Shown piece after piece: positions 29,405 through 37,810 of a stretch of 64,000 nt of DNA; within the stretch, counting starts at the first letter, position 1, and every line of letters starts with the position of its first letter. Position numbers and translations under genes: made by a program. Under the pieces are notes generated by a model. The model did no database searches and was not told the DNA's origin. It saw only the letters and a list, made by a program, of their open reading frames with translations. Origin of the DNA: Rhodoferax sp. (GTDB taxonomy: Bacteria; Pseudomonadota; Gammaproteobacteria; Burkholderiales; Burkholderiaceae_C); contig JACKLL010000010.1 in NCBI GenBank assembly GCA_024235935.1, forward strand, positions 1-64,000, given 5' to 3'.

Positions 29405-30403
29405 TTACCGCGTCGCGTGCTGGCTGATCTTGTCGATCAGGCCGTTGAGCTCCTCGAGCGAGCCGAACTGGATGGCCAGTTCGCCGAGCTCCTGCATGCG
29501 ACCGCCGCGCTTGACGCGCTTCTTGATGCGCACCTCGACGTCGGCCGTCAGCAGATCGGACAGCTCCTCCTCCAGCCGCTTGAGATCGCGGGACTTTTCC
29601 TTCTTGGGCTTGGGCGAGGTCAGCGCGAATTCGGCACTGAGCTTCTTGACCAGGGCCTCGGCCTCGCGCACCGACATCTTGCGCGCGGCGATCTGGGTGG
29701 CCGTCGTGATCTGCGACGATTTCTCCAGCGCCAGCAAGGCGCGTGCATGGCCCATCTCCAGGTCGCCCGCCATCAGCATGGTCTGCACCGGCTCGGCCAG
29801 CTGCAGCAGGCGCAGCAGATTGCTGGCCGCGCTGCGCGAACGCCCCACCGCCTGCGCCGCCTGCTCGTGCGTCAGACCGAACTCCTTGACCAGGCGCTGC
29901 AGGCCCTGGGCCTCCTCCAGCGGGTTGAGGTCTTCCCGCTGCATGTTCTCGATCAGCGCCATCGCGGCTGCGGACTCGTTGCCGACGTCGCGCACCAGCA
30001 CCGGCACGCTGTCCAGACCCGCCAGGCGCGCGGCACGGAAACGCCGCTCGCCCGCAATGATCTCGTAGACCGGCCGATCGCCCCGCGTCAGCGCCTGCTG
30101 TCCGGCATCGCCCTGCGGCTGCATGGCGCGCAGGCGCTGCAGGCCATCGGCAGCGTCCAGACGGCGCACCAGGATCGGCTGCATGATGCCCTGCGCCTTG
30201 ATCGACTCAGCCAGCTCGTACAGGGCGCCTTCGTCCATGTGGGTGCGCGGCTGGTACTGCCCCGGGACCATGTCGGTCAGCAGCAGTGTGGCCGGCTGCA
30301 CCGGTGCGGTGTCGGCACCGGTGCCGGTATCGTCGGCCTGTGCCGCCGGGCCGAGCAAGGCCTCCAGTCCCCGGCCCAGTCCCTTGAATTTCTTGGTGGC
30401 CAT
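29405..30403 (-). CDS. parB: Chromosome partition protein ParB
   Basis: CTP-dependent DNA clamp that loads at parS sites and spreads along origin-proximal DNA to guide segregation. The 332-residue protein begins with the typical KGLGRGLEALLG peptide. The ParB/Srx CTPase region has the GERRFRAARLAG motif, then the helix-turn-helix domain (LTHEQAAQAVGRSRSAASNLLRLLQL) and a C-terminal dimerisation domain. Two matching parS sites lie at 32877 and 34036. It starts 3 bases after the hydrolase gene, which separates it from parA. Confidence 0.97.
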   Translation of the reverse strand: MATKKFKGLGRGLEALLGPAAQADDTGTGADTAPVQPATLLLTDMVPGQYQPRTHMDEGALYELAESIKAQGIMQPILVRRLDAADGLQRLRAMQPQGDAGQQALTRGDRPVYEIIAGERRFRAARLAGLDSVPVLVRDVGNESAAAMALIENMQREDLNPLEEAQGLQRLVKEFGLTHEQAAQAVGRSRSAASNLLRLLQLAEPVQTMLMAGDLEMGHARALLALEKSSQITTATQIAARKMSVREAEALVKKLSAEFALTSPKPKKEKSRDLKRLEEELSDLLTADVEVRIKKRVKRGGRMQELGELAIQFGSLEELNGLIDKISQHATR

Positions 30404-30405
30404 GG

Positions 30406-31005
30406 TCAGCCCTCCTGTTGCGGTTGTTTGAATGGTGTCGCCGGCGCATCGGCCAGCTGCGCGAGCAAGGCATGGCCTTGCGGCCAGTCGCCCAGCCCGG
30501 ATTCGGCATTGATGTGGCCGCAGTTACCGCAATCGATGAACTGCGCGCCCCAGGCCTGGGCAAATTCCTGTGCCCGCTCGAAACTGCAATACGGGTCGTC
30601 CCGGCTGCCCAGCAAAAGACTGGGGAAAGGCAGTGTCTGGCGCGCGATCCGCCACCAGCTGCCGAGCACACCCGCCAGCGCCTCGCGCTGCGGGTCGCCG
30701 GGCGCCACCAGCAAGGCACCCCGGACATGTATGCTCAGCGCGCTGCTGGCGGCCCAGGCTGCCACCAGCTGGCAACCCAGACTGTGCGCCACCAGGACGA
30801 TGTCGGCCGGCGCATCGGGCGCCTTTTGCGCCACATGGTCCAGCACCACGTCCTGCAGCCGCGCGATCCAGTCACCGCGCAAGGGCTGCATCCAGTCGTG
30901 TTGCTGCACCCGCACATAGCCGTGCTTGCGCTCCCAGCGGCTCTGCCAGTGCGCGGGGCCCGAATTCTGCCATCCGGGCAACAGCAATACCTTGGCATCG
31001 CTCAT
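30406..31005 (-). CDS. RBBP9/YdeN-family serine hydrolase
   Basis: A 199-residue alpha/beta hydrolase. The family signature GWQNSGPAHWQ is at the N-terminus; the nucleophile is the Ser in VAHSLGC; the Asp lies in SRDDPYCS, and the His in GNCGHINAESG. Substrate unknown. It is wedged between parA and parB, an arrangement I know from Comamonadaceae-like genomes. The ATG at 31005 has no clear ribosome site and overlaps the edge of an AT-rich repeat remnant. Confidence 0.88.
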   Translation of the reverse strand: MSDAKVLLLPGWQNSGPAHWQSRWERKHGYVRVQQHDWMQPLRGDWIARLQDVVLDHVAQKAPDAPADIVLVAHSLGCQLVAAWAASSALSIHVRGALLVAPGDPQREALAGVLGSWWRIARQTLPFPSLLLGSRDDPYCSFERAQEFAQAWGAQFIDCGNCGHINAESGLGDWPQGHALLAQLADAPATPFKQPQQEG

Positions 31006-31040
31006 TAGCTACAAAATTGAGAGCAAACTATTGTTTTCAG
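31004..31040. repeat. Remnant of a dispersed AT-rich repeat (Comamonadaceae-like)
   Basis: The short AT-rich block between parA and the hydrolase gene contains ATTAGCTACAAAATTGA followed by a CTATTGTTTT core. It resembles, from memory, the short intergenic repeats with GCTACAAA and CTATTGTTTT cores that are scattered in Acidovorax/Variovorax-type genomes. It is the most AT-rich stretch of this core region. The assignment rests on remembered resemblance, not on a second copy seen in this window. Confidence 0.4.
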
Positions 31041-31063
31041 AAGAGGTCATCTGGCATCTGGCA

Positions 31064-31864
31064 TCAGGCGGCTGGAATCGACAATTTGGCGATACGTGCC
31101 ACCATTTCCTCGGCGAATGCAACATAGGCCAGCGCCCCCTTGGACGCCGGATCGAAGACCACACCCGGCACGCCATAGCTGGGGGCTTCGGCCAGCCGCA
31201 CGTTGCGCGGAATCACGGTGTCGAACACCTTCTCGGCAAAATGCCCCTTGAGCTGGTCGCTGACCTGTTGCTGCAAGGTGATGCGCGGGTCGTACATGAC
31301 GCGCAGCAGGCCGATCACCGCCAGATCCTTGTTCATGTTGGCGCGTACCTGGCGGATCGTGTTGACCAGATCGGTCAGGCCCTCGAGCGCAAAGTACTCA
31401 CACTGCATCGGAACGATCACGCCATGGGCGCAGCTCAGGCCATTGAGCGTGAGCATGGACAGCGACGGCGGGCAGTCGATCAGTACGAAGTCGTACTGCG
31501 CATCGACTTCGGCCAGCGCCTCCTTGAGCCGACGCTCGCGCCGCTCGACGCCGACCAGTTCGACCTCGGCACCGGCAAGATCCCGGTTCGCCCCAAGCAC
31601 GGCATAACCGCAACCGGCCGACTCCAGCTTGTCGCTGCGAACCTGGGCCTGCGCCACGGTGGCCGAGCCCAGCAGGACATCGTAGACACTGGCGGCCAGC
31701 TGGCGCTTGTCGACGCCCGAACCCATCGTGGCATTGCCCTGCGGGTCGAGGTCCACCATCAGAACCCGCTGGCCGACCTTGGCCAGGCCAGCGGCCAGAT
31801 TGACGGTCGTCGTGGTCTTGCCGACGCCACCCTTCTGGTTGGCGATGCAGAAAATTCGTGCCAT
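31064..31864 (-). CDS. parA: Chromosome partition ATPase ParA (Soj-like)
   Basis: Deviant Walker ATPase that partners ParB in moving the origin region. The 266 residues start with the ParA signature ANQKGGVGKTTTTVNLA (deviant Walker A with the extra Lys), followed by MVDLDPQGNATMGSG, and the Walker B-like DFVLIDCPPSLSMLTLN. It lacks the N-terminal helix-turn-helix of plasmid type Ia ParA, matching chromosomal ParA. ATG at 31864. The gene is separated from parB only by the small hydrolase gene and preceded by the LysE-family exporter. Confidence 0.96.
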   Translation of the reverse strand: MARIFCIANQKGGVGKTTTTVNLAAGLAKVGQRVLMVDLDPQGNATMGSGVDKRQLAASVYDVLLGSATVAQAQVRSDKLESAGCGYAVLGANRDLAGAEVELVGVERRERRLKEALAEVDAQYDFVLIDCPPSLSMLTLNGLSCAHGVIVPMQCEYFALEGLTDLVNTIRQVRANMNKDLAVIGLLRVMYDPRITLQQQVSDQLKGHFAEKVFDTVIPRNVRLAEAPSYGVPGVVFDPASKGALAYVAFAEEMVARIAKLSIPAA

Positions 31865-32087
31865 GCGTGTGTTCCTTCGGTGCGCGGACGGGGCTCAGGC
31901 TGCTACAGCCACGGACAGGTGCTCATCAACCCGAATGACAGGGCTGCGCCCCGCTGGCAGCATCCCGCACCAAGACGCACATCGGCCATCGGCCCACGCG
32001 CAGGCGGAACGCTGCCACATGCGAGGCATGGACGCGATCAGCCTGGCGACCCGTGGGCGATGGGACAGACGAGGCTCTTTCACGCGT

Positions 32088-32702
32088 TCAGTTGCCAATT
32101 GCGAGCTTGACGCCGAAACCGATCAGGAACAGGCCAGCAATCTTGTTAAGGATGCGCGAGATGCGGGGGCTGGCGCGCATGCGCTCGGCCAGGAAGTGCG
32201 ACATCAGCACCATGGTGAGTCCGTAGGCAAAGGTCAGCATCGAGACTGTAGCCGCCATCACCCCGAAGGTCAGCAGCCCCCGGTGGCGGGCCGGATCGAC
32301 GAACAGCGGAAAGAAAGCCATGTAGAAAACAATCGCCTTGGGATTGAGCAACGTGATCGCAAAGGCCTGGCGCAGAAAGTGGCTGGGGCGAATGTTCAGG
32401 ATCGGCTTGTCACCGGGGCCCGCCAGGAGCATGCGCAAACCGAGCCATGCCAGATAGGCGGCGCCCAGCCATTGCACCGCACGGAAGGCAGTGGGAGTCG
32501 CGGCCAGCAAGGCAGCGACGCCGGCCACCGCCAGCCACATCAGGACCTGGTCCCCGAGCATCACCCCCAGCGTGGCAGCCAGGCCGCCACGGATCCCACC
32601 CTTGCTGGTGGACGTGATCAGGGCCAGGTTGCCGGGGCCGGGAATCATCAGAAAGACGATGACGGCGATGACGAACGCACCGTAGTCCGCAATGCCAAAC
32701 AT
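32088..32702 (-). CDS. LysE/RhtB-family amino-acid exporter
   Basis: Inner-membrane efflux protein of 204 residues with five to six hydrophobic helices. The family signature PGPGNLALITSTSKGGIRGG follows the first helix, and LRQAFAITLLNPKAIVFYMAFFPLF marks the middle of the protein. Such exporters remove basic amino acids, homoserine, threonine or related metabolites; the substrate cannot be predicted. It lies between rsmG and parA on the same strand. Confidence 0.9.
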   Translation of the reverse strand: MFGIADYGAFVIAVIVFLMIPGPGNLALITSTSKGGIRGGLAATLGVMLGDQVLMWLAVAGVAALLAATPTAFRAVQWLGAAYLAWLGLRMLLAGPGDKPILNIRPSHFLRQAFAITLLNPKAIVFYMAFFPLFVDPARHRGLLTFGVMAATVSMLTFAYGLTMVLMSHFLAERMRASPRISRILNKIAGLFLIGFGVKLAIGN

Positions 32703-32809
32703 GGGGAAGTTCCTTGAGGGTGAGAGGCGAGTTTACTGCCTACATCCGTGGCAGTGACACCCGGCCGCTCAGCCGGGTGCACATCCGGGTGTAAAGGCGT
32801 CTATGGCGG

Positions 32810-33475
32810 TCAACCCGCTGCTGCCGGCGCCATCCAGACAATGCAGCGCTGCGCATCCAGGCCCGGCACCTGTAGTTGTTCCACGTGAAACACACCTACA
32901 TCGGACGGCAGCGCGGCGATCTCATCGGTTGGCGGCTGACCCTTCATGGCCATCCAGCAGGCGCCGTCGGCCAGCAACCGGCGCGACCCGTCCACGAAAT
33001 CGACCAGGCTGGCAAAGGCGCGCGAGCACACGACGTCGAAGGTTTCCGACAAGGTTTCCACCCGGGCGTGGCGCCCCTGCAAATGGGCCAGGCCCAGCGC
33101 GACCTGCGCCTGACGGATGAAGGCCACCTTCTTGGCGACGGCATCGACACAGGTGACCCGAATGTCCGGGCAACAGATGGCAATGACGACACCCGGCAGA
33201 CCTGCGCCAGAACCCACATCCAGCACACGTGCACTGCCCTGCGGATGGCGCAGTGCCAACTGGCGCTGCAGTGGTGGAACCACGGCCAGACTGTCGAGCA
33301 GGTGGTGTGTCAGCATGTCCTGCGGGTCTCGCACCGCGGTCAGGTTGTAGACACGGTTCCACTTCAGCAGCAGCTCCTGGTAGTCCAGCAACTGCTTGAC
33401 CTGCTGGTCGGACAGCGGCAAACCCAGCGCGGCCAGTCCCTCGCGAAGCCGGTCTTCGAACGGTCGGCCACTCAC
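32810..33475 (-). CDS. rsmG: 16S rRNA (guanine527-N7)-methyltransferase RsmG
   Basis: SAM-dependent methylation of G527 in 16S rRNA; loss in other bacteria gives low-level streptomycin resistance. The 221-residue protein has the SAM motif DVGSGAGLPG, the GidB-specific YNLTAVRDPQDMLTHHLLDS segment and SRAFASLVDFV. It overlaps mnmG by 4 bases (ATGA), the usual mnmG-rsmG coupling. A parS-like site lies inside its 3' part at 32877-32892. Confidence 0.96.
   Translation of the reverse strand: MSGRPFEDRLREGLAALGLPLSDQQVKQLLDYQELLLKWNRVYNLTAVRDPQDMLTHHLLDSLAVVPPLQRQLALRHPQGSARVLDVGSGAGLPGVVIAICCPDIRVTCVDAVAKKVAFIRQAQVALGLAHLQGRHARVETLSETFDVVCSRAFASLVDFVDGSRRLLADGACWMAMKGQPPTDEIAALPSDVGVFHVEQLQVPGLDAQRCIVWMAPAAAG
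32877..32892. promoter_or_regulatory. parS: parS site within rsmG
   Basis: TGTTCCACGTGAAACA matches the bacterial parS consensus TGTTNCACGTGAAACA, a ParB-binding palindrome, with only the central-left position variable. It lies inside rsmG, close to parA and parB. Two such sites about 1.15 kb apart make chance very unlikely. Confidence 0.9.
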
Positions 33476-35487
33476 ACAGGCACCCGCTCGGAAGCCGCAG
33501 CAGCGACATCGTCCTGCAGCAGCGGCAAGGCGGCCCGGCTCTTTTTCAGATGCACCAGCAACAAGGACACCGAGGCCGGCGTGATGCCGGAGATGCGGGA
33601 TGCCAGCCCCAGCGTCTGCGGCCGGTGCTTGGCCAGAATCTGCCGCGCCTCGACACTCAAGGCCGAGACCTGCATGTAGTCCAGCGTATCCGGCAGCACC
33701 AGGTTCTCGTAATATTCGGCACGCTCAATCTCCCCTTTCTGGCGGTCGATGTAGCCACTGTAGCGCGCGGTGATCTCCACCTGATCAATGACGGCACGCG
33801 CAAACAGCCGCTGGGCCTCTTGCGTGTCATCGGTTGCCGGCTCGGCTTCGTCCCAGGCCAGATCCGCCGGCGCGTACTTGCCATCGGCCAGGCTCATCAG
33901 GCTGCGGTAGTTCACATCCGGGCGTCGCAGCAATTCGGCCAGGCTGTATTCATGGTCGATTTCCTTGCCCAGCACCCGCACCGCCTCGGCCTTGTCAAGG
34001 TTCCGGGGGTTGATCCAGATGCCGCGCAAGCGCGTTGTTTCACGTGAAACAGCGTCCCGCTTGCGGCAGAAAGCGTCCCAGCGCCGGTCGTCGACCAGGC
34101 CCAGGCGCCGGCCCGTCTCGGTCAGCCGCAGGTCGGCATTGTCTTCGCGTAGCTGCAAACGGTACTCGGCGCGGCTGGTGAACATGCGGTAAGGCTCGGT
34201 CACGCCCTTGGTGATCAGGTCGTCGACCAGCACGCCCAGATAGGCTTCGTCGCGCCGCGGCACCCAGGGCGCCTCTTCCCGGCAGGCCAGCGCGGCATTG
34301 ATGCCGGCGAACAGGCCCTGGGCTGCCGCTTCCTCGTAGCCGGTGGTGCCGTTGATCTGCCCGGCGAAGTAAAGGCCCGCAATGGCACGGGTCTCGAAGC
34401 TGGTCTTGAGCGCCCGCGGATCAAAGTAGTCGTATTCAATGGCGTAACCCGGCCGCAGGATATGCACATTCTCCAGCCCCGCCATCGAGCGCACCAGCTC
34501 GTACTGCACATCGAATGGCAGGCTGGTCGAAATGCCGTTGGGATAGACCTCATGCGTCGTCAGGCCTTCCGGCTCCAGAAATATCTGGTGGCTGGCCTTG
34601 TCGGCAAACCGGTGTATCTTGTCTTCCACACTCGGGCAATAGCGCGGGCCGACCCCTTCGATCTTGCCGGTGAACATCGGGCTGCGGTCCAGCCCGTTGC
34701 GGATGATCTCGTGGGTCCGCGCATTGGTATGGGTGATCCAGCACGACATCTGCGCCGGATGCTGCTCCACCGCACCCATGAACCCGAACACCGGAATCCG
34801 CCCGGAAACACCGCCGGGCATGCCGTCACCCGGCTGCTCCACGCACTTGGAGAAATCGATGCTGCGACCATCCAGCCGTGGCGGCGTGCCGGTCTTGAGC
34901 CGTCCCTGGGGCAGCTTCAGCTCCTTCAGCCGCGCCGACAGGCTCATGGCCGGCGGATCGCCAGCACGCCCGGCCGCGTAGTTGTTCAGGCCCACGTGGA
35001 TCTTGCCGTCCAGGAAGGTACCGGCGGTCAGCACCACCGTACGGCTGCGAAAGCGGATGCCGACCTGCGTCACCGCGCCGACCACCCGATCGCCCTCCAC
35101 CATCAGGTCGTCGACCGCCTGCTGGAACAGCCAAAGATTGGCTTGGTTCTCCAGCCGATGCCGGATCGCCGCCTTGTACAGAATCCGGTCGGCCTGGGCC
35201 CGCGTTGCCCGCACGGCCGGGCCCTTGCTCGAATTCAGGATCCGGAACTGGATGCCGGACTCGTCGGTCGCCGCCGCCATGGCGCCGCCCAGGGCGTCGA
35301 CCTCCTTGACCAGATGGCCCTTGCCGATACCGCCAATCGACGGGTTGCAGCTCATCTGGCCCAGCGTCTCGATGTTGTGCGTCAGCAGCAAGGTCTTGCA
35401 GCCCATGCGTGCCGCGGCCAGCGCGGCCTCGGTACCGGCATGGCCACCGCCGACCACGATCACGTCAAATTCCTGTGGGTACATCAT
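33472..35487 (-). CDS. mnmG: tRNA uridine-5-carboxymethylaminomethyl modification enzyme MnmG
   Basis: FAD-dependent partner of MnmE that installs carboxymethylaminomethyl at uridine 34 of certain tRNAs. The 671-residue protein begins with the FAD dinucleotide motif VIVVGGGHAGTEAALAAARMG, then MSCNPSIGGIGKGHLVKEVDALGG, and the C-terminal MnmE-binding region (ARYSGYIDRQ). ATG at 35487 is preceded by GAGGTGA, and the codon pair ATGATG gives an alternative start at 35484. The start overlaps the stop of the upstream PIN-toxin gene by 4 bases, so mnmG appears to be translated from the toxin-antitoxin message. A perfect parS lies inside the gene. Confidence 0.97.
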   Translation of the reverse strand: MMYPQEFDVIVVGGGHAGTEAALAAARMGCKTLLLTHNIETLGQMSCNPSIGGIGKGHLVKEVDALGGAMAAATDESGIQFRILNSSKGPAVRATRAQADRILYKAAIRHRLENQANLWLFQQAVDDLMVEGDRVVGAVTQVGIRFRSRTVVLTAGTFLDGKIHVGLNNYAAGRAGDPPAMSLSARLKELKLPQGRLKTGTPPRLDGRSIDFSKCVEQPGDGMPGGVSGRIPVFGFMGAVEQHPAQMSCWITHTNARTHEIIRNGLDRSPMFTGKIEGVGPRYCPSVEDKIHRFADKASHQIFLEPEGLTTHEVYPNGISTSLPFDVQYELVRSMAGLENVHILRPGYAIEYDYFDPRALKTSFETRAIAGLYFAGQINGTTGYEEAAAQGLFAGINAALACREEAPWVPRRDEAYLGVLVDDLITKGVTEPYRMFTSRAEYRLQLREDNADLRLTETGRRLGLVDDRRWDAFCRKRDAVSRETTRLRGIWINPRNLDKAEAVRVLGKEIDHEYSLAELLRRPDVNYRSLMSLADGKYAPADLAWDEAEPATDDTQEAQRLFARAVIDQVEITARYSGYIDRQKGEIERAEYYENLVLPDTLDYMQVSALSVEARQILAKHRPQTLGLASRISGITPASVSLLLVHLKKSRAALPLLQDDVAAAASERVPV
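34036..34051. promoter_or_regulatory. parS: parS site within mnmG, perfect palindrome
   Basis: TGTTTCACGTGAAACA is the canonical 16-bp parS palindrome with no mismatch. It lies inside mnmG, about 2.2 kb from the parA start. With the second copy in rsmG it forms the ParB nucleation zone and marks this part of the chromosome as origin-proximal. Confidence 0.95.
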
Positions 35488-36011
35488 GGGTTCATCACCT
35501 CTTCCCGGGTCATCTCCACGGCTGCATCCAGGCATTCCGCGGGCAAACCCATCGCGCGCGCGACCTGCGCCAGGCGCCGGTCCGCAGTTACAAACAAGTC
35601 CACATTCGCTGCCAGCGCACTGCCGACGTGCAAGGCGTCGGTCACGCGCAGCGGCTCATGGTCCATTGCCGCGAAGGCAAAGCGCTCGACATGGTCGTCC
35701 AGCGGCACCCGCACCATGTCGGCCACATCGCGCCGCGCCGCCGCCCAGACACGTTCGAATTCGGCCTCGGGCAGACAGCCATCGCGACGTCGCCGCAACA
35801 GGGCCGCGGCCACTTCGCTTTGACAATGCGCCGCCACCAGCAGGCCGTCGGCCTGCGCGAACAGGTCGAGCACCCGCTCGTGGCCGGCTTCCGACGCATA
35901 CCGCTTGAGCAAGGCCGACGCATCGAGCATCACCCGCATGCCGGAGGCACTGGCGCCGGCCAGATCCGCACCGCCTGCGGGCAGCCGGGCATGGTGCTGC
36001 ATCTCGCTCAT
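35484..36011 (-). CDS. PIN-domain toxin (VapC-like)
   Basis: A 175-residue PIN-domain RNase, toxin of a type II module. The acidic active-site set is visible: Asp30 in MLDASALLKRY, Glu66 in CQSEVAAALL, Asp125 in VTDALHVG and Asp144 in VTADRRL. The N-terminal 24 residues before MRVMLDAS are extra compared with typical VapC, so a start nearer 35939 is possible, but the ATGA overlap with the antitoxin gene supports 36011. The stop overlaps the mnmG start, so a toxin is translationally coupled to a core tRNA-modification gene. Confidence 0.88.
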   Translation of the reverse strand: MSEMQHHARLPAGGADLAGASASGMRVMLDASALLKRYASEAGHERVLDLFAQADGLLVAAHCQSEVAAALLRRRRDGCLPEAEFERVWAAARRDVADMVRVPLDDHVERFAFAAMDHEPLRVTDALHVGSALAANVDLFVTADRRLAQVARAMGLPAECLDAAVEMTREEVMNP

Positions 36012-36253
36012 ACCAGGGCACCATCAGGCTCGTCACGGACCGCCTGCGCCAGCGACACCCCCGGTGGCAACTGCACCGGCGTGAACGGCCTTTTCCAGTT
36101 CGGCAGGCTGTCATCGGCGGCAGATGCGCGCACCGGCACCAGGTCAGCCACCGGCTTTCCGTGGCGCATGATGCGCACCGTCTGGCCTTGCTGCACCAGG
36201 TCCAGCGTCGATGACGCATTGGCCCGGAACTCGCTCAGGGGAAGAGTGATCAT
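36008..36253 (-). CDS. Phd/YefM-type antitoxin
   Basis: An 81-residue antitoxin of the prevent-host-death family. The N-terminal DNA-binding part reads ITLPLSEFRANASSTLDLVQQG, then VRIMRHGKPVADLVPV, the standard Phd/YefM core. The C-terminal part should wrap around the PIN toxin. ATG at 36253 is chosen; a TTG three codons upstream lies in the same frame but inside the operator-like palindrome. No ribosome site is seen, so translation may be leaderless or weak. Its stop overlaps the toxin start by 4 bases. Confidence 0.88.
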   Translation of the reverse strand: MITLPLSEFRANASSTLDLVQQGQTVRIMRHGKPVADLVPVRASAADDSLPNWKRPFTPVQLPPGVSLAQAVRDEPDGALV

Positions 36254-36281
36254 TTTGTACAAAACGGTTGATTTTGTACAT
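36252..36281 (-). promoter_or_regulatory. Repeated TTTTGTACA operator at the toxin-antitoxin promoter
   Basis: ATTTTGTACA occurs twice, at 36252-36261 and 36271-36280, 19 bases apart (about two helical turns). The first copy is part of a perfect 12-bp palindrome TTTTGTACAAAA at 36253-36264 covering the antitoxin start codon. Toxin-antitoxin complexes typically autorepress through such paired palindromes next to the promoter. A TAAAAT sequence on the coding strand just upstream (about 36281-36286) could be the -10 box. Confidence 0.7.
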
Positions 36282-36424
36282 TTTAGCAGTGCGACGGTGA
36301 TTTGGCCGGGTCGCGGCTTGACCTCCGCCGGCGATGACGGCCATCATGCCCCTGGCGCGCCCCTTTCCGCCCGACCATCCGTGCGCATGACCCGCGTACG
36401 GGCCGACCATCGGAGGCCAGACCC

Positions 36425-37048
36425 ATGTCCAAACCCGGCGATTTCTTCGTAGGTATCCTCGACTTCTTCGCGATCCTGGTACCCGGAGCGATTGCCACCG
36501 CCATCCTGCAGCCACGCTTCGGCCATATGGTGCTGGGCCCGCTGATCGCCCAACCGAGCAGCGACGCCGGCCTGTGGGTGGCGTTCCTGGTCTTCGCCTA
36601 TTTCATCGGCCACCTGATCTTCCTGCTCGGCTCCTACATGGACGGCCTCTACAACCAGCTCCGGCAACGCCTGTCCCCTTACGACAACGAGAGCGCCTAC
36701 CAATGTGCCACCCGATTGCGTGACACGCTGATCGATGGCGCCGAACGCGGCGCACTCAACACCTTCCAGTGGTCACGTGCCGTATTGATGGCAAGCTGCC
36801 CCGCCGCGGCCGACGACGTGAGCCGGCTGGAAGCCGACTCCAAGTTCTTCCGCAGCCTGCTGGTCGTCAGCGCACTGGCGGCCGCGGTTTTTGCATCCGG
36901 CGGACACGGGGTGGAGGCCACCGTCGCCCTGGTCCTGATGCTGCCCTGCTTTGCCCGGTACTACGAGCGCCGTCTCAAAAGCACGACCCAGGCCTATATC
37001 CATGTGGTCGCACTGCATCGCATCGGCCGCCTGGTCAAGACGGCCTGA
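36425..37048 (+). CDS. Hypothetical inner-membrane protein
   Basis: A 207-residue protein with four hydrophobic helices: about 9-29 (FVGILDFFAILVPGAIATAI), 47-70 (LWVAFLVFAYFIGHLIFLLG), 140-158 and 162-180. Between helices 2 and 3 is a hydrophilic segment of about 65 residues with conserved-looking Tyr and Arg (LRQRLSPYDNESAYQCATRLRD). It ends in a basic tail. I recognise no family. The region before it (36254-36424) separates it from the divergent toxin-antitoxin operon. Confidence 0.7.
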   Translation: MSKPGDFFVGILDFFAILVPGAIATAILQPRFGHMVLGPLIAQPSSDAGLWVAFLVFAYFIGHLIFLLGSYMDGLYNQLRQRLSPYDNESAYQCATRLRDTLIDGAERGALNTFQWSRAVLMASCPAAADDVSRLEADSKFFRSLLVVSALAAAVFASGGHGVEATVALVLMLPCFARYYERRLKSTTQAYIHVVALHRIGRLVKTA

Positions 37049-37123
37049 GCACTGACCTGCAGGTCTTCGGCGCGGCAAAGCCTGCGAGCCGTGGCGATTC
37101 ACGGCCTATGGTCCAATCACGCC

Positions 37124-37705
37124 ATGAAACTCCTCGTCTTCGCGGGCAGCACCCGCCAGAACTCCTTCAACCGTCGCCTCGCCGCCGCCGCCGCACAGAT
37201 GGCCCGGGATGCCGGCGCCGAGGTCAGCCATATCGAACTGGGCGACTTCGATGTTCCTATGTACAACGCCGACCTCGAGGCAAAAGGCACGCCCGCAGAC
37301 GTGGTCCGGCTCAAGGAGCTTTTCTACGCCCACCCGGCCTGGATCATCAGCTCGCCGGAATACAACGGCTCCTACACGGCGCTGCTGAAGAACACCATCG
37401 ACTGGGTCTCGAGCCCGATCAAGTCCGACCCGGTGTGGAGCAGCGGCAGCAAACCCTTCACCGGCAAGGTCGTCGGCATGCTCAGTGCCTCCAATGGCGC
37501 GCTTGGCGGACTGCGCGCGCAAAGCCATCTGGCACCACTGCTGCTGAACCTCAAATGCTGGCTGGCGCCCAACGCCTACGCCTTGTCCCGCGCCGCCGAT
37601 GCATTCGACGAACACGGCGCCCTGGTGGACCCGGCGGCACACAGGAACGTCGCCGCCGTGGTCGAACAGGTGCTCTGGGCAGCACGCCGCCTGCAGGCCG
37701 ACTGA
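37124..37705 (+). CDS. NADPH-dependent FMN reductase-family flavoprotein
   Basis: A 193-residue flavodoxin-fold reductase. The phosphate loop for FMN is GSTRQNSFNRRLA at residues 8-20, and SPEYNGSYTALLKNTIDWVS carries the second FMN contact and the dimer interface typical of the ChrR/YieF/azoreductase-like group. Such enzymes reduce quinones, chromate or other acceptors with NADPH or NADH. I selected the ATG at 37124 since the flavodoxin beta-strand (MKLLVFAGS) starts immediately there. It appears to be a single-gene unit. Confidence 0.9.
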   Translation: MKLLVFAGSTRQNSFNRRLAAAAAQMARDAGAEVSHIELGDFDVPMYNADLEAKGTPADVVRLKELFYAHPAWIISSPEYNGSYTALLKNTIDWVSSPIKSDPVWSSGSKPFTGKVVGMLSASNGALGGLRAQSHLAPLLLNLKCWLAPNAYALSRAADAFDEHGALVDPAAHRNVAAVVEQVLWAARRLQAD

Positions 37706-37810
37706 GCCGCGCTGTTGCGCGCACCCGACCGTACGGATCCCGCGCTCCGCGCCTGACCGGCCCGGCATCCCGGCCCCAACACGGCGCGGCGGGCAAACCA
37801 GAGCCTGCGC

